DNA from: ECT2AJA-110-A sp035399845
GTDB taxonomy: Bacteria > Planctomycetota > Phycisphaerae > UBA1845 > UTPLA1
Length of the DNA stretch: 64,000 nucleotides
NCBI GenBank assembly: GCA_035399845.1
Contig: DAOPJV010000012.1
Coordinates: 62,001 to 126,000 of the forward strand
Reading direction: 5' to 3'
Shown here one piece after another: positions 16,355 to 24,491 of the stretch. The translations under genes were made by a program, and so were the position numbers. The first letter of the stretch is position 1. Every line of letters begins with the position of its first letter. The notes under the pieces were generated by a model, which saw nothing but the letters and a program-made list of their open reading frames with translations, was not told the origin of the DNA and made no database searches.

Positions 16355-18430
16355 ATGAACCCGAAAGTCGCTGACGCATTGATGCAATCCGATTCGGAGG
16401 ACGCGTGGGACGTCTTTCAGGATGAGTCCGCATTCCTCTGGGTGGACTGGAAGGAATGGGGCGAGGGAATTGTCCTGTCGTGTGAGACGATTCTCAAGTC
16501 CGGCAAACTCTCATGCGAGCATGATGACGACGAAGAAGCGAATCCGCGGTGTCATATAGACTTTGGCTCGCGCCGATCGAGCTTCTCCGTCACAAAAGAC
16601 ATCTTCGACAATCAATGCGCGACTCTGGACGGGTTGAACCAAGTGCTGGCGCCGGACTATGAGATACGATTCTGCACGGACTCCGAAGGCTCCGACACCT
16701 TCGTCCTCCTGCTCCTGAAGTCCTCGGATTGGACGGCGCTCGAGAATCGGTATGGCGAAGAACTCGGCAAACGGTTTCTCGCGTTCGCAAAAGACCTGGA
16801 TCTGTTCAAGTCATATTCGAGCAGCGAAGCCGTCGAGCCGCTGACGGCCGCATCGCCTTCAGCCGCTCTGGCGCCGCCCAGGTCGCCGGCGTCCCCCGTG
16901 CGCGTGCTGGGGCTCCCTCCCGGCCCGCCGCCGCGACAGGCATCGTACAGTCAGTGGTTCGCAATGGCGCCGCCAAGGACGCGGTTCTTTGCTTTCTTCA
17001 TCCCGATCGTGCTGGCGGCGCTGGTTGTCGCGTCCTTCTTCACGTCGATGATCGTGGTCCAGGCGTTCGCCGTCGCGCTGGCGTTGGGTGGGACGATGGC
17101 GGCCTGGCGGTATCCTCTCCGCTTTCGCAAGCTGGCGCGAAACGGGCTGCCCGTGCTCGGCGTCGTCGACTCCTTCAAGCTGGAACGGGGCCAGTTGGTC
17201 TTACGCTTCAACTATGTTGTCGGCGAATGGAAGCACAGCGCCCTGGTCCTGCCGGAAAAACGCCCCAAGGGCGCCAAAGACGTCGACATGCGCGTCTGGC
17301 TCCTCGTGGATTCAGAGGATCCCGGGTTTTGCGGTACATGGGAATTCATGAAAGTCGGCGATGCAACGCCTACAGAAGCGGCCCCCGCCGCCGTTGCGCC
17401 CCCAACGCCCGTGACATCAGGCTCGAAGCAATCCGCCGCGCCCAATTCATCGCATGAGACGCCGAAGAAGAAGACCCGCAGGCCCGTTGCGATGCCGGTG
17501 CGATTGAATCCCCCCGTCACTGTGGACAAGCCCGACACGAGCGGCGTCAGGCAGAAGTACCTGGCCCGGGCGATCAAAGACCTGTATCAATGGTGTGCGT
17601 GTGATCCGGCGCACTATGTGTCCGCCATTGACCGCGTCGATCTGGATGACGCCGACGCAAGCGCGACCTCCATCAACAGGACGGGGTTCTCAAATGCCGT
17701 CTATTACATCCAAAACTGCCTCGGCAAGCTCGGGCAGCTTGACGTTCTCACCGGCCACGCCGATGGCTGGGAGTGGATCAATCGATCGGCCCTCTATCGA
17801 TACTGGGGGCTTCGACTTTCGATGGGTCGCGTCAATTCGAGTCACGGCGCCCAGGCTGACGGCGAACAACTCCACGCAAGGGTCGTGACGGCCTGGGCGC
17901 ATCTCTACTGCTACGGAATCCTGACAGGGCTGAAAGAAATCGAGGATCGCGCCGCCGTCATCCTGCTCGAGATCGAGTCGGATTCGAGCAACATCAGTTC
18001 GGATTCCTGGCCACAGCGCCGCTTCGAACCGTTCGTACTGCGACTGCTGCTCATGGATCGAGGCCTGCCGGCCCCGGATTCGCTCGTGAGTCGCTCACTG
18101 GGTGTATACGACGCCATCCTTGCGAATTGGAGTGATGCGGACAAGTTGGTCACACCGCTCTTGGAAGCCTGCGATTACCATTGCTGGAATCTGGAGGAAC
18201 GATCGTATGATTGGGAGCCGGAGTTCGAACATGCGCCGTTTCACATTATCCCCACGGAGATTCTCACGATCCGCGCTTTGCGTGAGCGCAAGGGCCTTGA
18301 AACACCGACGATCAATCATCCGCTGATGCAAACACCGCTGGCCGACTTCTCGACGCGCGGCGCCGGCGTTGAAGACGACATCGTCAAGGGCCTACGGAAG
18401 GCCCTGCTCGTGGCCTTCGGCGAGTCGTGA
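16355..18430 (+). CDS. Large protein of unknown function with two central membrane helices
   Basis: A 691-residue protein that I do not recognise. Residues 1-165 are soluble and acidic (DAWDVFQDESAFLWVDWKEW). A Pro/Ala-rich linker leads to two adjacent hydrophobic helices, FFAFFIPIVLAALVVASFFT and MIVVQAFAVALALGGTMAAW. Next comes a small sheet-like domain (GVVDSFKLERGQLVLRFNYV), a Lys/Thr/Pro linker, and a C-terminal helical domain of about 270 residues with many Trp and Cys. The ATG at 16355 follows the repeat cluster; the longer frame would read into repeat DNA. It is flanked on both sides by dispersed repeats, which suggests a variable spot in the genome. Confidence 0.65.
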   Translation: MNPKVADALMQSDSEDAWDVFQDESAFLWVDWKEWGEGIVLSCETILKSGKLSCEHDDDEEANPRCHIDFGSRRSSFSVTKDIFDNQCATLDGLNQVLAPDYEIRFCTDSEGSDTFVLLLLKSSDWTALENRYGEELGKRFLAFAKDLDLFKSYSSSEAVEPLTAASPSAALAPPRSPASPVRVLGLPPGPPPRQASYSQWFAMAPPRTRFFAFFIPIVLAALVVASFFTSMIVVQAFAVALALGGTMAAWRYPLRFRKLARNGLPVLGVVDSFKLERGQLVLRFNYVVGEWKHSALVLPEKRPKGAKDVDMRVWLLVDSEDPGFCGTWEFMKVGDATPTEAAPAAVAPPTPVTSGSKQSAAPNSSHETPKKKTRRPVAMPVRLNPPVTVDKPDTSGVRQKYLARAIKDLYQWCACDPAHYVSAIDRVDLDDADASATSINRTGFSNAVYYIQNCLGKLGQLDVLTGHADGWEWINRSALYRYWGLRLSMGRVNSSHGAQADGEQLHARVVTAWAHLYCYGILTGLKEIEDRAAVILLEIESDSSNISSDSWPQRRFEPFVLRLLLMDRGLPAPDSLVSRSLGVYDAILANWSDADKLVTPLLEACDYHCWNLEERSYDWEPEFEHAPFHIIPTEILTIRALRERKGLETPTINHPLMQTPLADFSTRGAGVEDDIVKGLRKALLVAFGES

Positions 18431-18596
18431 CGAACGAACTGGACAGCCGATCCGCACTGGCCGACGCCAAGGTCGAATGAGCGTCCCGAAAAATCAAATC
18501 AAGGCGACCGAAAATCAGCGCAGACCGCAATACAGTAGAAGCGCAGCCCCGAAGTCACGTTCCTTCACGATATGAGCCCTGTAGAGGCGGCATAAT

Positions 18597-18825
18597 GAGC
18601 AGATAGGCTTGCCCCTCAAAGGCAAACCTGAATAGTCTCGCAGACGCACCGAGCCGCGACCGTCAGAGAGTCGGTCGCGCGGCGTCGAGATCACGGGCGA
18701 ATTCCAGCAATGAGGGCGCGTGTGGCATGCAGACGCTTCACGTCGGCATGTTGAAGTCGCGCAAGCCTGCGATGCTCTCGACTGCCGGCATACGGTCCGC
18801 ACAGCGGACCCTACGGAGTTCACTC
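18597..18825. repeat. Dispersed DGRGS-type repeat cluster, copy 2
   Basis: The 399 bp between the large unknown gene and the PEP-CTERM gene holds no gene that I can support. It contains three repeat modules: a CTTGCCCCTCAAAGGCAAAC copy near 18608, the hairpin module at 18648-18684 (one base changed in the loop), and the CTCGACTGCCGGC...GGTCCGCACAGCGGACCCTAC module at about 18777-18822. The last ends only a few bases from the stop codon of the PEP-CTERM gene. Confidence 0.75.
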
Positions 18826-18829
18826 TCGA

Positions 18830-19546
18830 TCAACGGCGACGACGTGGCGCGAGCGCCGCCACGGCGCCGAACAGTAGCGCCGCCGTCGCCGGTTCCGGAA
18901 CGGGCGTCAGCGAGTAATGCAGCGATCCCGATCCAACGCCGATTCTAGGAGTGTTCCCGCCCGCCTGGAGAATGACTCTGTACAGGATGAGAAAGCGATT
19001 GTCGGCCTCAAGCAGGAGGTGTCCGTCCGTGGCAAATGTTCCGGCGGCGCCGGCGCCGTTGGTGGGTCCACCCCCGCCAGTTTGCAGGTAACCAACAAGC
19101 GTTTCCGACGGAGGTTGTTGTGTCGCACGAACAACACTGATCCTCGCGATAATGTGCATGGGATAAGAGAGATTGGAGAACGCGTAGTCGAAGTCATAGT
19201 CGAACATCACATCCGTATGGGTGTTGAAGAGGATTATGCCGTCGGACCGAACTTCCGATGTCATGGGCCAATCCTGGATTCGATGGTCGAATTGGAAGCC
19301 GAAGTCGCCTCCGTCGTCGCCCCACAGCACGTCGTAAATCGTCGTCGCCTGGTTGTCTCCAATGGCCGAGTGATGCGTCGTGTTAAGCGGATTGGTCGGG
19401 AAGATGACACCCTCATCATCTTGCTCGCTTCCGGAAAGAACCTGCGTGCTCATGTCCATGTCCGTGATCGTGAAGGGGGACGCATGAAGGACATTGGAAC
19501 ACGTCGCCGTGAAGATGAGTCCAAGAGCAATCGTTCGGAGTCGCAT
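18830..19546 (-). CDS. Secreted PEP-CTERM sorting-domain protein, function unknown
   Basis: A 238-residue exported protein. The N-terminal signal is MRLRTIALGLIFTATCSNVL. The C terminus PVPEPATAALLFGAVAALAP plus RRRR is a classic PEP-CTERM signal: a PEP motif, a membrane helix and a basic tail. Such proteins are processed by an exosortase and usually function with an exopolysaccharide. The central region is beta-rich and otherwise unrecognised. The ATG at 19546 has GGAGAG upstream; the longer frame would add 68 residues of repeat-derived translation. No exosortase gene is in this window. Confidence 0.8.
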   Translation of the reverse strand: MRLRTIALGLIFTATCSNVLHASPFTITDMDMSTQVLSGSEQDDEGVIFPTNPLNTTHHSAIGDNQATTIYDVLWGDDGGDFGFQFDHRIQDWPMTSEVRSDGIILFNTHTDVMFDYDFDYAFSNLSYPMHIIARISVVRATQQPPSETLVGYLQTGGGGPTNGAGAAGTFATDGHLLLEADNRFLILYRVILQAGGNTPRIGVGSGSLHYSLTPVPEPATAALLFGAVAALAPRRRR

Positions 19547-19842
19547 GTCCACTCTCCCCAATTGAGGATCGGCGACGGGACGCCGGGCCGGCCGTGGTTT
19601 CAATTCATCATATATCGCGCCGGGGTTCGAGTTCAATTCGGGGGGGAGGTGGGATTGGGCGCCGCCTCCGCCGCCCCATCGTGGCGGAATGAAATCCGGC
19701 TCCCTGCAACCACGGGTTACGCTTCGACCGCTTCGTGGTCTGCGCTTCACCCGTGGCTACGATCCGTCGCTCCGTTGGAGCGAATCGTTCCGAGCCGCGA
19801 CCGTCAGGGAGTCGGTCGCGCTGCGCCAACATCACGGGCGAA

Positions 19843-19928
19843 GGTGGGTGGCCCAGAGTTTCAACTCTGGGGTCACGATGATCGCATTTGCATGCAACGC
19901 TGAGCCAACAACGGGGGGCATGCCGACG
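19843..19928. repeat. 85-bp repeat module, copy A
   Basis: This runs from GTGGGTGGCCCAGAGTTTC to GGGGGGCATGCCGACG. It matches the module at 20379-20463 with a single mismatch that I can find. It contains the palindrome AGAGTTTCAACTCT, in which the other copy has one changed base. Confidence 0.85.
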
Positions 19929-20378
19929 CCCCAAGTCTCGGGGCGCCTTGCTTGCCCTCAAAGGCATGCATGAGAAGTCGCGCGACCGCGGCCCGCGTTG
20001 TGTGCGAATCCATGGCGGCCCCGATGACGGCCGCACCCTCCCCTTTGAGGGGGAGACTGTCCGGGAATTGTGTCGCCCTTTCAGGGCTAAACCCGAGGAA
20101 AAAACGCTAACCACGGGTTGCGCTCCGACCGCTATGCGGTCTCCGCTCCACCCGTGGCTAAAGACTGACGCTCCTTCGGAGCTGTGTTGGCCTCGGAAAC
20201 ACTGGCGTTTACGACGGTTCTGCAAATCGGAAAATCTCACTCGAATTCCCGGACAGCGTCCCCTTTGAGGGGGAGCATGCCACCCGGAAATCGCGTCGGG
20301 TGGCATGCTTGCCCTTCAAGGCAAGCATGAGAAGTCGAGCAAACGCGGCGCCAACATCACGGGCAAATCTCAGCAAAC

Positions 20379-20463
20379 GTGGGTGGCCCGGAGTTTCAAC
20401 TCTGGGGTCACGATGATCGCATTTGCATGCAACGCTGAGCCAACAACGGGGGGCATGCCGACG
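20379..20463. repeat. 85-bp repeat module, copy B
   Basis: This is a near-identical second copy of the module at 19843-19928. The near identity of two non-coding copies about 540 bp apart implies recent duplication or gene conversion. Confidence 0.85.
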
Positions 20464-20588
20464 CTGAACATGGGCATGGGAAGTCGCGCTGACCGACAAT
20501 TCACTCGACTGCCGGCCAACGGTCCGCACAGCGGCCCCTACCGCTCGACTGCCGACGACCGGCTCGCACAGCGAACCCCACAGGCTCC

Positions 20589-20625
20589 AAAAAAAGCAAC
20601 GGCGTCGGCAGGTCGCCGACGCCGT
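20589..20625 (-). terminator. Intrinsic terminator for the glutamate dehydrogenase gene
   Basis: On the minus strand an 11-bp perfect stem (ACGGCGTCGGC and its complement) with a 5-nt loop is followed shortly by a run of seven T. It lies about 47 bp past the stop of the dehydrogenase gene. This is the clearest intrinsic terminator in the window. Confidence 0.85.
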
Positions 20626-20671
20626 CACGAATTCCTCAATCACACTTCACGAGGCGCCACATCGCAAATCG

Positions 20672-21874
20672 TCAGATCCAGTTTCGATCTCGCAGCGATG
20701 TGATCAGTTCGTCCGCGCTGACGAGCTGCGCCGCCGTGCGGAGGTCGCACTTGCAGCGTTCCTGTGCGGCGCGGGTGCGCTTCCACGCGTCCGTCATCAG
20801 CTTGTCGAGGTTCGTCAGCACCTCGTTCTTCGTCGTCATGCCTCCGCTCTTCGAGTGATGCCATTCGACGTAGCTCGCCGACACGCCGCCCGCGTTCGCG
20901 AGAATGTCGGGCACGATCGGCACGCCGCGATCGCGCAGATAGACATCGCCCTCCGCCGTGACGGGACCATTCGCAGCCTCGACGATTGAGCGCGCCTGGA
21001 TCTTGTGCGCATTCTTCGCGTGGATCACGTCGCCCATCGCCGCCGGAATCAACACGTCGACCGGCAGCTGCAGCAGTTCCTCGCCGTCGATCGAATCGCC
21101 GGGGAAACCCACGACCGATTTCGTCTCGGCCACATGCCGCATCAGTCGCGGAATATCAAAGCCGTTCGGATTATGAATGCCGCCGCGCACGTCGTTCACG
21201 GCCACGACCTTGAAGCCCATCTCGTGGCAGAACAAGGCGCCGAACGAACCCACGTTTCCGAAGCCCTGGATCGCGACCGTCAGCTCGTTCAGCGGTCGCT
21301 TCAGCACGTCCTCGCCCAGCAGCCGCGCCGTCGTCGCGACGCCACGTCCCGTGGCCTCAAGTCGGCCGGGCAGACCGCCGATACCGATCGGCTTGCCCGT
21401 CACGCACTCGGGAATGTGCATCTCGCCGAAGATGACGGCCATGTCGGAGGGACCGCTGCCCATGTCCGGCGCCGGCACGTACACGCCCTTCTGCAGGTCG
21501 AGCCGCTTCTGCGCCACCCATTCGCGAAGGAACGACGACTTGAGGAAATGCGTCAGCGGCGCCGGATCGATGGCGATGCCGCTCTTGCCACCGCCGAACG
21601 GCAGCTTCATCAGGGCCGTCTTCCACGTCATCAGCTCCGCGAGATGCGCCGTGTGCTCCAGCGTCACGTCCGGCGAAATGCGGATGCCGCCCTTGGCCGG
21701 TCCCCGCAGCAGACTGTGATAGACAACATACGCCTTCGCCGAGAGCGACTCCGTCTCGGAGAGCTTCAGCCGAAGCGAGAGGATCGTCTGCCGTTGCGGT
21801 TCGGCGAGGATCTCCATCGCCGCCGTCGGAAAGTCGATGTACTGCGCCAGATTCTCGAGATCGATAAAGCCCAT
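20672..21874 (-). CDS. Glu/Leu/Phe/Val dehydrogenase (glutamate dehydrogenase-type)
   Basis: A 400-residue NAD(P)-dependent amino acid dehydrogenase. LLRGPAKGGIRISPDVTLEH and MTWKTALMKLPFGGGKSGI are the signature substrate-binding blocks with the catalytic Lys. The Rossmann domain contains VAIQGFGNVGSFGA. ADVYLR-like and NAGGVSASYVEWHH segments follow in the usual places. Glutamate is the most likely substrate, linking 2-oxoglutarate and ammonia. The ATG at 21874 has GGGAG at good spacing and was preferred over a GTG five codons upstream. A strong intrinsic terminator follows. Confidence 0.9.
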   Translation of the reverse strand: MGFIDLENLAQYIDFPTAAMEILAEPQRQTILSLRLKLSETESLSAKAYVVYHSLLRGPAKGGIRISPDVTLEHTAHLAELMTWKTALMKLPFGGGKSGIAIDPAPLTHFLKSSFLREWVAQKRLDLQKGVYVPAPDMGSGPSDMAVIFGEMHIPECVTGKPIGIGGLPGRLEATGRGVATTARLLGEDVLKRPLNELTVAIQGFGNVGSFGALFCHEMGFKVVAVNDVRGGIHNPNGFDIPRLMRHVAETKSVVGFPGDSIDGEELLQLPVDVLIPAAMGDVIHAKNAHKIQARSIVEAANGPVTAEGDVYLRDRGVPIVPDILANAGGVSASYVEWHHSKSGGMTTKNEVLTNLDKLMTDAWKRTRAAQERCKCDLRTAAQLVSADELITSLRDRNWI

Positions 21875-22100
21875 GAGTTCGTCTCCCACTCCTCGCCTGA
21901 ATCGCGCCTTCGCCGTCGCGATTCCGCTCCCGTTGATCGGCGTCCGATGACTCGTCCGGTTCGACGCCCGCCCGCGCGAAACGCGGCATCATATCCCCGC
22001 CTCGCCGAGTCCGACAATGGGCCCTGGATGGCATCGAACAGGATGTTTCCGGACGAACATTCCGACGCCCCGTCACCCGGCGGTCGCGTCAACAGGGGAA

Positions 22101-22769
22101 TCAGATGTCGCCGCTGACGCGATAGAGAAGCCAGCCCGTCCCCTCGTAGAGCATTTGCGGAAAGACGAGGACCCGCGATCGCCAGCTCATGCCCGCGGCG
22201 TCTCGCGACTGTCGTTCCCAGCGAGGCTCGCGCATCACGATACGCCGATAACCCGCCTTCTCGAAGACGGCCCGCGCCCGAAGCAGATGCGTGTAGCTCG
22301 TCACGATGATGCACGTGTCGTTGGCGATGTCGATGCCGCCCGCCTTCGCCACGGCCGCCGGATGATCCGCCGTGCGCCGGGATGTCGCCTCCACCAGCAC
22401 GCGATCCGGCGGCGCGCCCCATTCAATCGCCTGGGAGCGCATCTGATGCGCCGCCGGTCCGAAGTTCGTCACGATCATCGTCGGCGCGTATCCGTCCTGA
22501 AGCAGGCGGGCCGCCTCGATGACGCGCCCCGGCTCCCCGCCGAGGCAGATGATGACGTCCGCCTTTCGCAGTTCATCCTGCCCGTCCATCGCGGCGTAGA
22601 TGCGATTCGGCAGCGGGCTGAGAATGAACAGCCCCGTGAGGATCGCGCACACACCGACGAATCCCGTCAGCCGCCGGACCCATCGGCGCACGAACCCGAC
22701 GCGCGGCGCCGGGACGCCGGCCGGCGAATCCCCCGCTGACTCCGATAATGGCGTTTCATCGGCGCTCAC
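22101..22769 (-). CDS. YdcF / DUF218 family membrane-anchored protein
   Basis: A 222-residue protein with one N-terminal membrane helix (FVGVCAILTGLFILSPLP) and a DUF218 domain. The domain shows ADVIICLGGEPGRVIEAARL near its start, then a TADHPAAV segment and IIVTSYTHLLRARAVFEKAG. DUF218 proteins such as SanA and YdcF are linked to cell-envelope or vancomycin-related phenotypes. Some bind nucleotide cofactors, but the reaction is unknown. It is divergent from the beta-helix/GNAT gene. Confidence 0.8.
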   Translation of the reverse strand: MSADETPLSESAGDSPAGVPAPRVGFVRRWVRRLTGFVGVCAILTGLFILSPLPNRIYAAMDGQDELRKADVIICLGGEPGRVIEAARLLQDGYAPTMIVTNFGPAAHQMRSQAIEWGAPPDRVLVEATSRRTADHPAAVAKAGGIDIANDTCIIVTSYTHLLRARAVFEKAGYRRIVMREPRWERQSRDAAGMSWRSRVLVFPQMLYEGTGWLLYRVSGDI

Positions 22770-22874
22770 AAACGCTCCCGCTTATTATCCACCCTGAACA
22801 GCCGACCCCGTATTTCGTATGACTCTCGAGGCGCTTTTGCATATTGTCGAGTCGTCAGTGGAACGATACGCTCG

Positions 22875-24491
22875 ATGGAACCCAGTATATCGCCGCCCAA
22901 CGAAGGACCCAATCAGGACGTGACGCACGCCCCATCGCCATCGTCGCCGGAACCCATCAACGAGACTGTCCAGCGTGTGGCGGAATCGTGGTACGTCGCC
23001 CCGTCCAAGCCGGCGCCGCGCGGCTGGCCGGTCTATACCCTCGACTTCGTTCTCGCCACGCTTCAGCGCTGCGTTTCGGAACCCGAGAAGGTCCGGCGGA
23101 CCGCCGGCTGGATGCTCATCGGTCGCCTCGTCCGCGCCGGCATGGCGATCGCCCAGAGCCTGATCATGCTGGTGGCGTGGACGCCCGTCTTCTCCTCCCT
23201 CCTGGAGACATTTGCGCGCGTCTATACGCGCAACGCGTTCGGTTTCTTCCTTCGAGCCTGTTACTGGAAGGCCCATCTGCGTTACCTGGGCCAGGACACG
23301 ATCATCGATCAGTACACGGAGATCTGGGGCGCCTCCTCCGTCTCCATCGGCTCACGCTGCCACATCGACACGAACGTTCGGCTCGCGGCGGGTGAGCGGC
23401 GCCACGGCCAGCATGGTTACATCCGCATCGGCAGCCATGTCCATCTCGGCCCGGGCGTCCACATCGCAGGTCGCGGCGGCGTGCGAATCGGCAACTTCGT
23501 GGGTGTCATGGCCAACGCCCATCTCTACAGCGCAACGGGCGTCATCGTGAAACCCAGCGACCCCGGACAGCTCATCAGCATGTCGCACATGGCCCACGCG
23601 ACGCATCAGCACATTGTCGAAGGCCCGATCGAGATCGGCGAATACGCCATGATCGGCATGTCGGCGAGATTGATGCCGAATATCCGAATTGGTCGCGGCG
23701 CCATCGTTCATGCGGGTTGCGAAGTGACGGGCGACGTGCAGCCCTTCGCCAACTTCGGCGGTCTGCCGCGCGGTCGCCGGATTGGCTGGCGCAAGCCCGC
23801 CCGCAAGAGCCCGAAGTGGAAGCCGCATCGTGCGATCTACGTCGCCCCCGACGGCGGCCCGACGATACGCGAGATCACGGATCCGGAGGATCATCACAGC
23901 ATCGACGGCGTTCTCGACCTGCATCTGGAGGCGTTTCACGCGGGCATTACGACGCGACTGGGGCGCGAATTCGTGCAGCGCTACTACGACGCAATGATCT
24001 GTGAGCCGGATTGCTCGCTGTGGATCGCGGAACTGGATGGCCGCGTTGTCGGCTTCCTGGGATGCACGACGAATCGGCATCACTTCGAAGCCGCGAACCG
24101 AAGCGGCGCAACGAGATTCCTGGCGGCGTGGCGATTCGTGACATTCCGACTGAGCCCGATCGCGGTCCTGCGGGCCCTCCGCAAACAATCGCTTTCCCGC
24201 GACTACCCGGATGAAGCCGAACTGCTTTCCATCGTTGTCGCGCCGGACGCCCGGCGGCTCGGTCTCGGCAAGCGATTCCTCGACATCTGGCGCACAGAAC
24301 TCGAAGAGGCGGGCCTCGCGTCCTACATCGTCTTCACGGACAACCCCGAGGGAATCAACTTCTACGAGAAGTACGGTGGCGAGAAGCTGTTCAAGTTCAA
24401 CATGCGCGACAAGTGGTCGGCGTGCTATCGGTTCAGGGCGGAAAACCTGCCCAGCGCCGACGCCTCGCAACGGGAGGCGACGGCGACATGA
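22875..24491 (+). CDS. Left-handed beta-helix acyltransferase fused to a GNAT N-acetyltransferase domain
   Basis: A 538-residue fusion. After a proline-rich leader and a hydrophobic region (about 75-130) there is a hexapeptide-repeat beta-helix (about 140-300) with motifs such as IRIGSHVHLGPGVHIAG and IEIGEYAMIGMSARLMPNIR. It includes HMAHATHQHIVEGPI, where a catalytic His would sit in the MaeB/WbbJ-like acetyltransferase group. The C-terminal part (about 335-525) is a GNAT fold with ELLSIVVAPDARRLGLGKRF, the acetyl-CoA-binding loop. It overlaps the FkbH-like gene by 4 bp (ATGA) and therefore probably acts in the same pathway, possibly transferring an acyl group onto a sugar or lipid. Confidence 0.8.
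   Translation: MEPSISPPNEGPNQDVTHAPSPSSPEPINETVQRVAESWYVAPSKPAPRGWPVYTLDFVLATLQRCVSEPEKVRRTAGWMLIGRLVRAGMAIAQSLIMLVAWTPVFSSLLETFARVYTRNAFGFFLRACYWKAHLRYLGQDTIIDQYTEIWGASSVSIGSRCHIDTNVRLAAGERRHGQHGYIRIGSHVHLGPGVHIAGRGGVRIGNFVGVMANAHLYSATGVIVKPSDPGQLISMSHMAHATHQHIVEGPIEIGEYAMIGMSARLMPNIRIGRGAIVHAGCEVTGDVQPFANFGGLPRGRRIGWRKPARKSPKWKPHRAIYVAPDGGPTIREITDPEDHHSIDGVLDLHLEAFHAGITTRLGREFVQRYYDAMICEPDCSLWIAELDGRVVGFLGCTTNRHHFEAANRSGATRFLAAWRFVTFRLSPIAVLRALRKQSLSRDYPDEAELLSIVVAPDARRLGLGKRFLDIWRTELEEAGLASYIVFTDNPEGINFYEKYGGEKLFKFNMRDKWSACYRFRAENLPSADASQREATAT

Larger units (their letters stand above)
19690..20585. repeat. Dispersed DGRGS-type repeat cluster, copy 3 (mosaic)
   Basis: The 1.1 kb between the PEP-CTERM gene and glutamate dehydrogenase has no supported gene. 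It is a mosaic of modules: a CCACGGGTT...CACCCGTGGCTA module at 19710-19781 and again at 20110-20182, the hairpin module at 19790-19830, an 85-bp module present twice (19843 and 20379), a GAGAAGTCGCGCGACCGC module at about 19970 with a diverged copy near 20328, and two tandem CTCGACTGCCG modules at 20507-20580. Many carry short internal palindromes, such as AGAGTTTCAACTCT. Frames in this region are translations of repeats and are not listed as genes. Confidence 0.8.

Noticed and set aside
19608..20306. Long minus-strand frame of 232 codons containing RDRLPDGRGS
   Set aside because: It is composed of repeat modules that also occur elsewhere outside coding sequence, so it is a translation of repeats.
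15909..20585. Repeat clusters considered as a CRISPR array
   Set aside because: The modules vary in length and order, no regular repeat-spacer pattern exists, and there are no cas genes nearby.
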